From contig JAPPCR010000006.1 in assembly GCA_028875725.1 (NCBI GenBank), forward strand, positions 999,786 through 1,063,785: a stretch of DNA of 64,000 bases. The letters are read 5' to 3'. A model generated the notes under the pieces. The model was not told the DNA's origin, did not search any database, and saw only the letters and a program-made list of their open reading frames with translations. Of the stretch, positions 44,541 to 54,583 are shown piece after piece; position 1 is the stretch's first letter, and each line of letters opens with the position of its first letter. The translations under genes and the position numbers were made by a program. This stretch comes from Acidobacteriota bacterium. Its GTDB lineage: Bacteria > Acidobacteriota > Thermoanaerobaculia > Multivoradales > Multivoraceae.

Positions 44541-45293
44541 CTATGCCGCCAGCAAGTCTCGTAGCCCCTTGAGTACGCATACCGCTCCCAGGGCCAGGAT
44601 CACAGGTCCGGTGACCCGCCGGAACTGGCGGTCGTCGAACCGGTCGAGCAGGCGCGTTCCGATCCGCGCGCCGGCCACGGCGAGCGCCATGCCGCCGGCG
44701 ATCAGCCAGGGTGAGAGCCGGTCGTCGGGTTGCTCCGGCAGGACCGTGCGGGACACCCAGACGTAGTAGCCGATCTTGAGGAGATGGCCGACGGTCTGGG
44801 TGAACGCCTTGGTGGCGACGATTGTCCGCCGGTCGACCTTCGTCTCGAGGTAGAACGCATCGAGCAGAGGGCCGGATGCGCCGGCAAGAAGCTGCGCGCC
44901 GGTGACGGTCAGGCCGCAGAACATGGCCGTGTGCCGGTTGCGGACGTCGAGTCCGCGCAGAGCGGGCAGCAGCCGGGCAACCCAGGGGAAGCTGCCGACG
45001 ACGATGAGGACCAGCGCCGGCTCGGGCACGAAGGCAATCGCCACGAACAGCAGCACCGCCACGGCGGCGCCGGCGCCGTACCACGGAAGCACGGACCACA
45101 TCATGCGGTCCCGGAGAAACAGGAAACGGGCGCCGTTCGACGTCGCCTGTACGGCGCCGTGGAGGATCATCGCGCTGGTGACCGGCAGGATGCTCGCCAG
45201 GACGGCCATGAGCATCAGGCCGCCGGCCATCCCGAGCACGCCGGAGATGACGGCGGTAAGGAGGACCGTGAACAGGATGGCGGTCGCGATCAC
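44541..45293 (-). CDS. TauE/SafE family membrane permease
   Basis: A 250-residue membrane protein with about eight hydrophobic segments, of the sulfite exporter TauE/SafE family. Its N-terminal GVLGMAGGLMLMAVL and the mid-protein GASGPLLDAFYLETK, the second half of the inverted repeat, are typical. Family members move sulfite, sulfonates or other organic anions. The gene is embedded between two VWA genes in a tight run (6 and 52 bases), so a link with the VWA proteins is likely. Start GTG 45293. No sulfur-metabolism gene is nearby. Confidence 0.83.
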   Translation of the reverse strand: MIATAILFTVLLTAVISGVLGMAGGLMLMAVLASILPVTSAMILHGAVQATSNGARFLFLRDRMMWSVLPWYGAGAAVAVLLFVAIAFVPEPALVLIVVGSFPWVARLLPALRGLDVRNRHTAMFCGLTVTGAQLLAGASGPLLDAFYLETKVDRRTIVATKAFTQTVGHLLKIGYYVWVSRTVLPEQPDDRLSPWLIAGGMALAVAGARIGTRLLDRFDDRQFRRVTGPVILALGAVCVLKGLRDLLAA

Positions 45294-45299
45294 ATCCGC

Positions 45300-47342
45300 C
45301 TACTCCGGGCCGTAGAGCGGCAGGACGCTCTTCAGGGTCACTCCCCTTCTTGTGCTGCGGACCTCCGGCTCGGTTCCCTCGCCTGGCGGGAGGTTGCTGT
45401 AGTAGGTCAGGACGTGCTGGTGCCGGAGATCCGCGTCGATCCGGTCGAACACCCGTTCCATTCCGGCGGCCAGATCGGATGGAGGCAAGTCCGGATGGAT
45501 TCGAAACAGCCGGCCGCCGGTGCGCCGGGTGAGCTTGCGCACCAGGATGGGGGGCGGTGCTCTCCGGCCCACGCCGATGAAGTAGATGGGAACTCCCATC
45601 GATTCGGCGAAGTCTCTGACCTGGGCCGCCGTGAAGCGGCTGTCTTCGTCGTTACCGTCGGTCACAACGACCAGCGCGCGGCGTCCCGGTTCGCTGCGGA
45701 ACTGGAGGAGCGAGAACAGAAGGCCGTCATTCAGCGCCGTGCCTCCGTCAACCAGTAGACGATTCAGCCGGGCGGTGAGGAGGGGCTTGTTGCCGGTCAG
45801 CGGCTGGAGCAACCGGATGGTGTCGTCGAAATCGACGAGGAACGCTCGATCGTCTGCGTCGAGGGCACCCGCCATGAACCTCCGGACGACCGTGTGAAGC
45901 CGTTGCCAGACGAGTCCCATGCTCACCGAGGAGTCGATTGCGATGCCGAGGACGAGAGGGACGTCGTTCGAGACGTGCAGGTCCTCCACCGGGCGCCGCT
46001 CACCGTTCTCCTCGATCTCGAAGTCCCCAGGCTGGAGGTCACTCACCGGCTCGCCGTCGCGGTCGACCGCCAGGATCTGGAGTTGGACCAGTTGCACGTC
46101 GATCTCGCTGCTGTACTCGGCTTCCTGGAGGAGTCGGGCATCCTCCTGTTCGCGACCGTCGGCGAGTCTCGCCACGACCCGGACGAAGTCATCGGGCTCG
46201 ACGCCCTCAACCAGCGCGTCGACACGTACCGTTTCCGCTCCCTGCCGCTCCCTGCTCCAGTCCCGATCGTCGAACGCCGCGACCCGGCGTTCACCGCGGT
46301 AGATCTCGACGCGGGCCAGGACCGCGGTCCGTGGCACGGCGATCCGGGACGTGACGCTGACGGCGGAAGAACCTTCAGCTTCAACCGGACGGAGATCCGC
46401 GATACGGACGGCGAAGGGAGAGTCGAGGCGGTTCAGCACAATCCGGTCGGCGTCCACCTGGGCGCCACTGTCGCGGTACGCGCGGACTTCAACCGTCTCT
46501 TCGCGGGGCGGATCGCTGAGCCGGAGACGGGCCTTGAACGGTGCCTTCCTTGCCTGCTTGACCGGTTTGCCGTCGTGCAGGAACTCGACCGTCGTGATCA
46601 GCGGGTCGACGACCAGGGTCCGGACTTCGACCGGGCCGGACAGCAACTCTCGGTACGTGCGTCGAGGCGGCACGATGCGGATCGCCGTCGGCTCGCTGGG
46701 CTGGATGCGCTCAAGGTCGACCGGATCCGCCGGTGGGGGGCTGCCGTCGACGTAGTCGTAGACGGTGCGAAAGCTCAGGTCGGGGAACCCGAAGTTGCGC
46801 GATTCGGAGACGTGAACGAGCTGGCGCCCCGAGCGATAGAACGTCTCGAGCCAGAGCCAGGTCGAGTTCACTCCCGTCGTGGCGAGTTCCAGCACGCCGC
46901 CGCCGGCGTACGCGGCACTCTTGCGGCCGTGCGTAAAGCTCCTGGTCACGCCGTCGAGCGGGAGGAGGGTTCTCTCGCCGGCTGCGTTTTGAATGAAGAC
47001 GCGGTGGCCCTTGCTTTCGATTCGTAGGCCGCGCCGCCGTACGGAAAGCTCTTCGGCGTAGTACGCAAGCGGCGCGGGCAGGTCGGCGGCCTCCTGGGAA
47101 TCCGTGCCCATCCGGTGGACGGGATCCTCGCTGAGTTCGGCGTTGCGGACCCAGGTGCCTTCCAGTCCCGCGAGGGCAACCGCATCGGCGCCGAACCCGA
47201 CCGTGCCCTGAGCCGACCCCGCCTGAGGGTGAACGGCCGCGTCGGATGCCGTCCAGGCAGCGATAGCCAGCAGAGCCGCACCTAGAGCTGTTTGCCGGGG
47301 CGCCGGGAGGGGCGAACGCGATGAATTGGTGCTTGGCGACAT
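45300..47342 (-). CDS. VWA protein e (acidobacterial VWFA-related type)
   Basis: A 680-residue secreted VWA protein, first gene of the six-gene run. Order: signal segment (LGAALLAIAAWTASDAAV), N-terminal module with LEGTWVRNAELSEDPVHRM and FRTVYDYV, shared IVPPRRTYRELLSGPVEVRT block, VWA with MIDAS DSSVS near residue 468, GTALNDG and VTDGND, then RHQHVLTYYSNLPPG. The open frame continues upstream through the antisense of the peptide permease gene, but ATG 47342 with GGAG beside it is the natural start. It ends six bases before the TauE gene. The promoter probably lies in the 186-base gap to the divergent ABC operon; I see no clear boxes. Confidence 0.82.
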   Translation of the reverse strand: MSPSTNSSRSPLPAPRQTALGAALLAIAAWTASDAAVHPQAGSAQGTVGFGADAVALAGLEGTWVRNAELSEDPVHRMGTDSQEAADLPAPLAYYAEELSVRRRGLRIESKGHRVFIQNAAGERTLLPLDGVTRSFTHGRKSAAYAGGGVLELATTGVNSTWLWLETFYRSGRQLVHVSESRNFGFPDLSFRTVYDYVDGSPPPADPVDLERIQPSEPTAIRIVPPRRTYRELLSGPVEVRTLVVDPLITTVEFLHDGKPVKQARKAPFKARLRLSDPPREETVEVRAYRDSGAQVDADRIVLNRLDSPFAVRIADLRPVEAEGSSAVSVTSRIAVPRTAVLARVEIYRGERRVAAFDDRDWSRERQGAETVRVDALVEGVEPDDFVRVVARLADGREQEDARLLQEAEYSSEIDVQLVQLQILAVDRDGEPVSDLQPGDFEIEENGERRPVEDLHVSNDVPLVLGIAIDSSVSMGLVWQRLHTVVRRFMAGALDADDRAFLVDFDDTIRLLQPLTGNKPLLTARLNRLLVDGGTALNDGLLFSLLQFRSEPGRRALVVVTDGNDEDSRFTAAQVRDFAESMGVPIYFIGVGRRAPPPILVRKLTRRTGGRLFRIHPDLPPSDLAAGMERVFDRIDADLRHQHVLTYYSNLPPGEGTEPEVRSTRRGVTLKSVLPLYGPE

Positions 47343-47528
47343 CTCCAGGGGAAGCCGATGTGTTTGGCGTGGAGTCTGCAAGATGCGGGCCGGGGTTAGA
47401 AGTTCCGCTTCCGTGCCGGGCGCTTCGATCTTCGACATCGGGTCCTTGGCAAGGTCGGCAGCCATCGGACTTTGTGGACGCTGCCGTCCCCTGACGGCGA
47501 CGCCGGCCTGTATTCTCTGGCACTTCCC

Positions 47529-48479
47529 ATGAAGACATACATCCTGCGTCGGCTGCTGGCGATGGTGCCGACGCTGTTCTTCGCCAGCCTGATCGTCTTC
47601 GTGTCGATGCGGGTCATTCCCGGCGACGTGATCGACCTGATGCTCGCGCAGAACGACGTTTCGACGAGCATGGACCGGGAAGCGCTGGAGGCGGCGATGG
47701 GTCTCGACCAGCCGATGGCGACTCAGTACGTGCGCTGGGCGGGCGACGCGCTGAGCGGCGACCTGGGCCAGTCGCTCTGGCGCAGCACGCCGGTGACGGA
47801 GCAGATCCTGGCGCGGCTGCCGGTGACCTTCGAGCTGGGCCTGCTGGCGCTGGTCGTCGCGCTGTCCGTGGCGGTGCCGATCGGCATCTTCTCGGCCACC
47901 CGGCAGGACTCCGCGCTCGACTACACGGCTCGGTCGTTCTCCCTCGTGATGCTGGCGATCCCCGGCTTCTGGCTCGGCACCCTGGTCATGGTCTTCCCGT
48001 CCGTGTGGTGGCGATGGGCGCCGGAACTCGAGTACACGCCGTTCCTCGTCGATCCGATCGCGAACCTCACGCACCTGATCGTCCCGGCGATCCTGCTCGG
48101 CCTCTCCTTGTCCGCGGTGACGATGCGGATGACCCGGACGATGATGCTCGAGGTGATGAGGCAGGACTACGTGCGCACGGCCCGCGCCAAGGGACTTCGG
48201 GAGCGGGCCGTCGTCGTCCAGCACGCGCTCAAGAACGGATTGATCCCGGTCGTCACGCTGATCGGGCTGCAGGCGCCGCTGCTGATCGGCGGCGCCGTGG
48301 TGATGGAGCAGATCTTCGTCATTCCGGGCATGGGGCTGCTGCTGCTCGAAGGGGTCTACGAGCGGGACTATCCGGTGATCTCCGGCGTCTTCCTGGTCGT
48401 CGGCGTCGCGGTGCTGCTGATCAACCTCCTCGTCGACCTGAGCTACGGCTGGCTCGATCCGAAGGTTCGCTACGGATGA
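47529..48479 (+). CDS. Peptide ABC transporter permease (DppB/OppB type)
   Basis: A 316-residue inner-membrane permease of the peptide/nickel ABC importer family. It starts with the family's typical MKTYILRRLLAMVPTLFFAS and contains the EAA loop region QDYVRTARAKGLRERAVVVQHALKN that contacts the ATPase. The gene order B, C, A, D, F after it gives a full transporter. ATG 47529 is chosen because the signature starts there. The import substrate may be a peptide or a related cationic compound. Confidence 0.92.
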   Translation: MKTYILRRLLAMVPTLFFASLIVFVSMRVIPGDVIDLMLAQNDVSTSMDREALEAAMGLDQPMATQYVRWAGDALSGDLGQSLWRSTPVTEQILARLPVTFELGLLALVVALSVAVPIGIFSATRQDSALDYTARSFSLVMLAIPGFWLGTLVMVFPSVWWRWAPELEYTPFLVDPIANLTHLIVPAILLGLSLSAVTMRMTRTMMLEVMRQDYVRTARAKGLRERAVVVQHALKNGLIPVVTLIGLQAPLLIGGAVVMEQIFVIPGMGLLLLEGVYERDYPVISGVFLVVGVAVLLINLLVDLSYGWLDPKVRYG

Positions 48480-48486
48480 ACGTGCC

Positions 48487-49383
48487 GTGACCACCGTCGC
48501 CGCAGCCGTTCCCGACGCTCTGCCGGGACGCGACCAGGCGCGTTGGTGGCGCTTCACGGTTCGCCTGTTCCGGACCAAGCCGTTGGGTGCCGCCGGCGCA
48601 GTCGTCTTCGCGATCTTCCTGTTCTCCGGGATCTTCGCCGGCGTGATCGCTCCTTACGGCATCAACGAGACGGACCTGGCGCATCGCCTCGAGCCGCCGT
48701 CCCGGCAGTTCCTGCTGGGCACGGACCATCTCGGCCGCGACCTGTTCTCGCGGGTCCTGATGGGCGCCCGCCTGTCGATGATCGTCGGCTTCTGCGCGGC
48801 TGCCCTGGCGACCGTCGTGTCGATCGTGATCGGCGTCCTCTCGGGTTACCTCGGCGGCTGGTTCGACATGTTGACGCAGCGCCTGGTCGACGCCTGGATG
48901 ACCTTTCCCGACCTGGTGCTCCTGATCGTCATCGTGTCCGTGGTGGGCCCGGGGATCACCCAGATCGTCATCATCCTGGGGCTTCTCTACGGCATCGCTG
49001 GCTCGCGCATCGTCCGCGGCGCGGTGACCTCGGTGCGCGAGCACGTCTACACGCACGCCGCGCAGTCGATCGGCGCGGGGACGTTCCACATCCTGCGACG
49101 GCACATCCTGCCCAACGTGATGCCGGTCGTCATCGTCCTGTTCACGACCCGGGTCGGCGCCGTCATCCTGTCGGAGGCGGCGCTTTCGTTTCTCGGCCTG
49201 GGCGTGCCGCCACCGGCGCCTACGTGGGGCGGGATGCTCTCCGGCGATGGCCGCACCTACCTCTACCTGGGACCGTGGCTGGCGCTTGCCCCCGGCATCT
49301 GCCTGACCGTCGTCGTCTACGCCGCGAACGTCTTCGGGGACGCGTTGCGCGACTTGCTCGATCCACGGATGAGGGGAACCTGA
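48487..49383 (+). CDS. Peptide ABC transporter permease (DppC/OppC type)
   Basis: A 298-residue partner permease with the N-terminal segment of the OppC subfamily (FRTKPLGAAGAVVFAIFLF, then PPSRQFLLGTDHLGRD). The EAA loop (YTHAAQSIGAGTFHILRRHI) and FLGLGVPPPAPTWGGML are present. Start GTG 48487 follows the permease B stop by seven bases. It would form the membrane heterodimer with the preceding protein. Confidence 0.92.
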   Translation: MTTVAAAVPDALPGRDQARWWRFTVRLFRTKPLGAAGAVVFAIFLFSGIFAGVIAPYGINETDLAHRLEPPSRQFLLGTDHLGRDLFSRVLMGARLSMIVGFCAAALATVVSIVIGVLSGYLGGWFDMLTQRLVDAWMTFPDLVLLIVIVSVVGPGITQIVIILGLLYGIAGSRIVRGAVTSVREHVYTHAAQSIGAGTFHILRRHILPNVMPVVIVLFTTRVGAVILSEAALSFLGLGVPPPAPTWGGMLSGDGRTYLYLGPWLALAPGICLTVVVYAANVFGDALRDLLDPRMRGT

Positions 49384-49387
49384 CGTC

Positions 49388-51151
49388 ATGCGAGAACGCC
49401 TTTCCCTGATCGGTGCGGTGGCCCTGACCCTCCTCCTCGGCGCCTGCGCCGACGCGCCCCCCGCCCGTTCCCCGTCGCCGGCCGGCGGCACCGACATGGG
49501 AGCCGACCTGTCCTTCGAGCCGGGCCCGGCGCCGGCGGAGCCGCCCCGCTACGGCGGCGAGTTGAACGTCGGCACGGTCTACGTCACCCTGTCGGCGCTG
49601 TCCTGGGACAAGGCGGACTGGAACTGGAAGCAGAACCACGACACGGGGATGCTCTACGAGCAGCTCTTCGTCGCCGATCTCGATCAGGCCGCGGTCCGGG
49701 GCGGCCACAAGCGCTTCGTCTCGGAGGCCTACCTGTCCGCGGAGACGATCCGCGGCGAAGTGGCCGCAAGCTGGGAATGGGAAGATCCGCTGACCCTGGT
49801 GATCGAGGTCCGGCGCGGCATGATGTTCCCGGCCAAGCCCGGAGTGATGGGGGCGAGGGAGCTCGACGCCCACGACGTCGTGTTCAGTTTCGAGCGCCTG
49901 CGCGACAGCCCGAAGGCGATTCCGACCTACTTCGACCACATCGACCGCGTCGTGGCCAGGGACGACCACACGGTCGCTTTCGAGTTCGGCGAGTTCAACG
50001 CCGAGTGGGACTACCGGTTCGGCTACGGCTACTTCTCGGGCATCGGGCCGCGGGAACTTGCCGACGTCGACCCCAAAGACTGGCGGAACGTCACCGGTAC
50101 GGGTCCGTTTTCACTGGAGCGGTTCATCCCCGGCAACTCGCAGACCTACGCCCGCAGGCCGGACTACTGGGACCGGACCGCGATCGGCGGCCAGACCTAC
50201 GAGATCCCCTTCATCGACAAGCTCACTTACCGCACGATCAAGGACGAGGCGACCTACTTGACCGCCATTCGCACGGGCAAGCTGGACATCCTCGAGTACA
50301 TCCGCTGGATCGCCGTCGACCACCTGAAGAAGACGACTCCCGAGCTGCGCTGGTCGCGCTGGCTGTCGACCGGCGGCACCTTCATGGTCATGCGGGTCGA
50401 CCAGGAGCCGTTCGACGATGTGAGAGTGCGGCGGGCGATCAACCTCGCGGTGAACCAACGGGAGATCGTCGAGCTGTTCTTCGGCGGCAACGCGGAGCTG
50501 TTCGCCTACCCTCAGCATCCCTCGTGGGAGGGGTACTTCGAGCCGCTCGAGGCGATGCCGCCGTCCGTGCAGGAACTGTTCGAGTACAAGCCCGAGAAGG
50601 CGCGCCGCCTGCTGGCCGAGGCGGGTTACCCCGACGGCTTCACCTTCAGGATGCAGGTGTCGGCCAACAACGCGATGCGGATGGAGCTGGCGCCGCTGCT
50701 CGCGAGCTACCTGGACCGCATCGGCGTGACGATCGAGATCGAGGTCGTGGAGTACGCGGCCTACCTGTCGATGATGACCACCCGCACCCACGGTCCCGGC
50801 TACCTGATGGCCAGCGGCCACGTGAACCCGACGACCACGCTCCGCAAGAACTTCGTCACCGGCCAGACCTGGAACCCGTCGATGTGGTCGGATCCGGAAC
50901 TCGACCGCCGCATCCACGAGATGTTCCTGACCCGGGACGAGGCCGAAAGGCAGCGGATCGTCAAGCAGATCACGAAGGAGATGCTGGACGAGGCGCCCTA
51001 CCTCTGGCTGCCCGTGCCGTACATCTACACGGCCTGGTGGCCGTGGGTGAAGAACTACGGCGGCGAGCTGCGCGCCGGCGCCGTGCGCCCGGGTCCGATC
51101 TACGCGCGGCTCTGGATCGACCAGGAGATGAAGCGGGAGATGGGCTTCTGA
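49388..51151 (+). CDS. Peptide ABC transporter substrate-binding lipoprotein
   Basis: A 587-residue extracellular binding protein (family 5). A signal peptide ends with a lipobox LLLGAC (Cys20). The family signature appears as [20 protein letters not shown] and [20 protein letters not shown], and the C-terminal domain includes [14 protein letters not shown]. It starts five bases after the permease C stop. Its length is at the long side of the family (500-560). Ligand unknown. Confidence 0.92.
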   Translation: MRERLSLIGAVALTLLLGACADAPPARSPSPAGGTDMGADLSFEPGPAPAEPPRYGGELNVGTVYVTLSALSWDKADWNWKQNHDTGMLYEQLFVADLDQAAVRGGHKRFVSEAYLSAETIRGEVAASWEWEDPLTLVIEVRRGMMFPAKPGVMGARELDAHDVVFSFERLRDSPKAIPTYFDHIDRVVARDDHTVAFEFGEFNAEWDYRFGYGYFSGIGPRELADVDPKDWRNVTGTGPFSLERFIPGNSQTYARRPDYWDRTAIGGQTYEIPFIDKLTYRTIKDEATYLTAIRTGKLDILEYIRWIAVDHLKKTTPELRWSRWLSTGGTFMVMRVDQEPFDDVRVRRAINLAVNQREIVELFFGGNAELFAYPQHPSWEGYFEPLEAMPPSVQELFEYKPEKARRLLAEAGYPDGFTFRMQVSANNAMRMELAPLLASYLDRIGVTIEIEVVEYAAYLSMMTTRTHGPGYLMASGHVNPTTTLRKNFVTGQTWNPSMWSDPELDRRIHEMFLTRDEAERQRIVKQITKEMLDEAPYLWLPVPYIYTAWWPWVKNYGGELRAGAVRPGPIYARLWIDQEMKREMGF

Positions 51152-52149
51152 GAGCCGTCGCGGAGCCGCTGCTGCGGGTCGAGAACCTGAACGTCGCCTT
51201 CCGGTCCGGCTTCGGCGAGCGTCCGCCGGTGCGTGCGGTGAACTCGGTCTCCTTCGAGGTCGCTGCCGGCGAAACGCTGGCGATCGTGGGGGAGAGCGGT
51301 TCCGGGAAGAGCGTCACCGCGCTCTCGATCCTGCGCCTGATCCCGGAACCGGGGCGGATCGAGAACGGCCGGATCCTGTTCGAGGGCCGCGACCTGCTGG
51401 CTCTCGACGAGGCCGGCATCCGGGCGGTGCGGGGCAACCGTATCGCGATGATCTTCCAGGAGCCGATGTCCTCGCTCAATCCGGTGCTCACGATCGGCCG
51501 CCAGGTTGCCGAGCCCTTGCGCCTGCACCGAAGGCTCAAGCGGCGCGAGGCCCTCGATCAGGCGGTGGACCTGCTCAGGTCGGTCGCGATTCCGGATGCG
51601 GAGAAGCGGCTCGGCGACTACCCGCACCAGTTCTCCGGCGGCATGCGCCAGCGGGCGATGATCGCGATGGCCCTGGCGTGCCACCCGCGCCTTCTGATCG
51701 CCGACGAACCGACCACGGCGCTCGACGTCACGGTTCAGGCGCAGATCCTCGAACTGCTCAAGGAGCGCACCCGGGAGACCGACTCGGCGCTCATCCTGAT
51801 CACCCATGATCTCGGCGTGGTTGCCCGCTACGCCGATCGGGTGGCGGTCATGTACGGCGGGCGGATCGTCGAAAGCGGCCCGGCCGGGGCGCTCTACGCG
51901 GATCCGCGGCATCCCTACACGCAGGGGCTTCTGCGCTCGGTGCCCCGGCTCGAGGGCGACACCGGCGCCCGTCTCGCGTCGATCGAAGGCCAGCCGCCGG
52001 ACCTGTCGGCGCTGCCCGTGGGCTGCGCCTTTGAGCCGCGCTGTCCCAACGCGCATGAGCGCTGCCTGGAAGCGCCGCCGCCGCTCGTCGCGCATGGTGC
52101 TGCCCGGGCCTGGGCCTGCTACCGAGCCGAAGAGGAGCCGGCGGCCTGA
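51148..52149 (+). CDS. Peptide ABC transporter ATP-binding protein (DppD/OppD type), likely CTG start
   Basis: A 333-residue ATPase. Walker A is GESGSGKS, Walker [13 protein letters not shown], the signature FSGGMRQR and the H-loop ITHDLGVV; the C-terminal oligopeptide-type Cys motif is [15 protein letters not shown]. No ATG, GTG or TTG in this frame lies near the true N-terminus. CTG 51148 overlaps the preceding TGA (CTGA), has GGGAG at ideal distance, and lets the protein begin at [13 protein letters not shown]. In-frame GTG at 51037 or 51043 would add an odd Arg-rich tail; GTG 51229 would delete the first strand. Confidence 0.85.
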   Translation: MRAVAEPLLRVENLNVAFRSGFGERPPVRAVNSVSFEVAAGETLAIVGESGSGKSVTALSILRLIPEPGRIENGRILFEGRDLLALDEAGIRAVRGNRIAMIFQEPMSSLNPVLTIGRQVAEPLRLHRRLKRREALDQAVDLLRSVAIPDAEKRLGDYPHQFSGGMRQRAMIAMALACHPRLLIADEPTTALDVTVQAQILELLKERTRETDSALILITHDLGVVARYADRVAVMYGGRIVESGPAGALYADPRHPYTQGLLRSVPRLEGDTGARLASIEGQPPDLSALPVGCAFEPRCPNAHERCLEAPPPLVAHGAARAWACYRAEEEPAA

Positions 52150-52168
52150 CCGGCGCCGGAAGCGCACG

Positions 52169-53230
52169 ATGACGACGGACGTTGCCGTGGATGCACCGGC
52201 TTCCCGGTCATCTCCCGGGAGCGAGGTGCTGCTTCGGGTCGAGGGCCTGAAGGTCCACTTTCCCGTCACGGAGGGAGTTCTCATGCGACGGCGCGTCGGC
52301 TCCGTCAAGGCGGTCGACGGGTTGTCGTTCGAACTCCGGCGCGGCGAGACGTTCGGCCTGGTGGGCGAGAGTGGCTGCGGCAAGTCGACGACCGCGCTCG
52401 CGATCCTCCGCATGCTCGAACCGACCGCCGGCCGGATCGTGTTCGGCGGCCGGGACGTGACGGCATACAGCCAGAAGCAGTTGCGAGGAGTGAGGCGGCG
52501 GATGCAGATGGTGTTCCAGGACCCGTTCGGCTCGCTCAACCCGCGCATGCGAGTGGGAGAGATCGTCGGCGAGCCGCTCAAGGTCCACGGCCTGGCCGGC
52601 GACCGCCGGCGCTACCGCGCGCGGGTGGCGGAGCTGCTCGACCTTGTGGGTCTGCTGCCGGCGATGGCGAACCGCTACCCACACCAGTTCTCGGGCGGCC
52701 AGCGACAGCGCGTCGGCATCGCCCGCGCCCTGGCGCTCGAGCCCGATCTGGTGATCTGCGACGAGGCGGTGTCGGCGCTCGACGTCTCGATCCAGGCGCA
52801 GGTGCTCAATCTCCTGATGGACCTGCAGGAGCAACTCGGCCTGACCTACCTGTTCATCGCCCACGACCTGTCGGTAGTGCGCCACATCAGCGACCGGATC
52901 GGGGTGATGTACCTGGGGAGGATCGTTGAGATCACAGCTCGGGACGAACTGTTCGAGCGGCCTCGTCACCCGTACACGGAGGCTCTGCTCGCGTCGGTGC
53001 CGACTCCGGATCCGGTGATCGAGGCGACGCGGCCGCACCGGCTGATCGCCGGTGAGGTGCCGAGCGTCCGCAAGCCGCCTCCGGGCTGCGCCTTCCACCC
53101 GCGCTGCCCGAAGGTGCTCGACCACTGCGACCGCCTGGAGCCACTGCTCGAAGTGGTCGGCCCGGCGCGGGTCGCATGCCACCTGTACCCCGACGCGGCG
53201 GCGGCCGGGACCGGAGGGCTGGCGGATTGA
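52169..53230 (+). CDS. Peptide ABC transporter ATP-binding protein (DppF/OppF type)
   Basis: A 353-residue ATPase that pairs with the preceding one. Walker [10 protein letters not shown], signature [15 protein letters not shown], Walker [13 protein letters not shown] and H-loop IAHDLSVV are intact, and the C-terminal Cys-rich motif is [15 protein letters not shown]. Its stop overlaps the TTG start of the MFS gene (TTGA). ATG 52169 follows the D gene by 19 bases. Confidence 0.92.
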   Translation: MTTDVAVDAPASRSSPGSEVLLRVEGLKVHFPVTEGVLMRRRVGSVKAVDGLSFELRRGETFGLVGESGCGKSTTALAILRMLEPTAGRIVFGGRDVTAYSQKQLRGVRRRMQMVFQDPFGSLNPRMRVGEIVGEPLKVHGLAGDRRRYRARVAELLDLVGLLPAMANRYPHQFSGGQRQRVGIARALALEPDLVICDEAVSALDVSIQAQVLNLLMDLQEQLGLTYLFIAHDLSVVRHISDRIGVMYLGRIVEITARDELFERPRHPYTEALLASVPTPDPVIEATRPHRLIAGEVPSVRKPPPGCAFHPRCPKVLDHCDRLEPLLEVVGPARVACHLYPDAAAAGTGGLAD

Positions 53231-54582
53231 CCCTTCCGAGCGAAACCCGACGGACGTTCTACGGCTGGCCGATGGTCGGCATCGGCTTCCTGACTTACGG
53301 CCTGGGCATCGCGCCGGCGTACTACGGCCTGGGCATCTTCGCGTCGTCGTTGATCGCCGATCTAGAGCTGACCCGCCAGCAGATCGGCCAGATGTTCGGG
53401 GCGTTCACGTTCACGTACGGCCTGGTCAGTCCGGTCGCGGCGGCGGTCATCCGCCGCTGGGGTATCCGGGCCACGGTGACCGCGGGCGCGCTGTGCGCCG
53501 CCAGCGGCTTCTGGGTGGTGAGCCAAGCCTCGAGCGCGACCGAGATCTACCTCGGCTACTCGCTGGTCGGCGGCATCGGGATCGGTTTCTCGACCCTGCT
53601 GCCCGCCCAGGCGATGCCGATCTTCTGGTTCCGCAGGTACCGGGCGCGGGCGACGGCCATCATCCTGTCGGGGGCCGGAGTCGTCGGCTTTCTGTGGCCG
53701 CCGGCGGCCGGGCTCGTGCTCGAGGCGTGGGACTGGCGTGTCGGCTGGCAGATCGTCACCGGGATCTCCCTGCTCGTCGCGGCGATCGCCGTGCTCTTCA
53801 TCCGGAACCGGCCGAGCGACATCGGCCAGCGTCGCGACGGGCTGCCGCCGCAGGATCCTGACGATCCGACTCCGGTGGGGTTGGGCCGCCGGCCGGAGTC
53901 ATCGGTGGTGGGGAGCGGCACCGAAGTGGCGGGCGAGCCGATGCCGAAGGGTGCCCTCATGTGGGCTCTGCGCACTCCCCAGTTCTGGATCGCCACTTTC
54001 GCGACGGCGGCGAACACCGTGCCGTGGCGCGTCGTGTCCGCCCACGGCGGCCTTCATCTGGAAGACCTCGGATTCACGACACTTGCCGCATCGACGATCC
54101 TGGGCGTACGGGTGGGCGCCAGCCTGTTCGGCCGCCTGACCGGTGCGCTGGGCGACTTCATGTCGCCGATGCGGGTCCTCGCGCTGGCCCTGCTGGTCAA
54201 CGCGGTGGCTCTGTGGGTATTCGTGTCCGCGAGCTCCGCGGCGGTGGCGTATCCCTGCGTCTTCGCGATCGGCGTTGCCTACGGCACTGCCTACACGAGC
54301 GAAGTGGTCGTGTTCGGCTTGTTCTTCGGCCGGGCGGCGTTCGTGGGAACGACCGGCATCCGGATCGGCCTGATCGGCGTCATCGGCGCTCTCGGACCGA
54401 TCCTGGCCGGAGCCTCGGCGGATCGCACGGGTTCCTATGCCGGCACGCTCTGGACCCTCGGCGGCCTCGCGGTCCTGGGGGCGGCGTCGATCTGGTTCTG
54501 CCGCCCTCCGGACCGGCCAGCATTCGTCGGGCAACCGCAGGCCGGCGAGTACACTGGTCCCGGTACCACAGAGGAGAACTGA
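53227..54582 (+). CDS. MFS transporter
   Basis: A 451-residue major facilitator with about twelve hydrophobic segments. It opens with [19 protein letters not shown], a start typical of the monocarboxylate/oxalate-formate antiporter-like MFS group, and has a charged central loop near residues 195-240. TTG 53227 overlaps the stop of the F gene, so it should be translated with the peptide ABC operon. Substrate unknown; the position suggests export or exchange of a product of the imported compound. Confidence 0.85.
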   Translation: MTLPSETRRTFYGWPMVGIGFLTYGLGIAPAYYGLGIFASSLIADLELTRQQIGQMFGAFTFTYGLVSPVAAAVIRRWGIRATVTAGALCAASGFWVVSQASSATEIYLGYSLVGGIGIGFSTLLPAQAMPIFWFRRYRARATAIILSGAGVVGFLWPPAAGLVLEAWDWRVGWQIVTGISLLVAAIAVLFIRNRPSDIGQRRDGLPPQDPDDPTPVGLGRRPESSVVGSGTEVAGEPMPKGALMWALRTPQFWIATFATAANTVPWRVVSAHGGLHLEDLGFTTLAASTILGVRVGASLFGRLTGALGDFMSPMRVLALALLVNAVALWVFVSASSAAVAYPCVFAIGVAYGTAYTSEVVVFGLFFGRAAFVGTTGIRIGLIGVIGALGPILAGASADRTGSYAGTLWTLGGLAVLGAASIWFCRPPDRPAFVGQPQAGEYTGPGTTEEN

Positions 54583-54583
54583 C

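Noticed and set aside
47343..48578. N-terminal extension of VWA protein e
   Set aside because: Antisense to the peptide permease B and C genes; a signal peptide starts at 47342, so the extension is not used.
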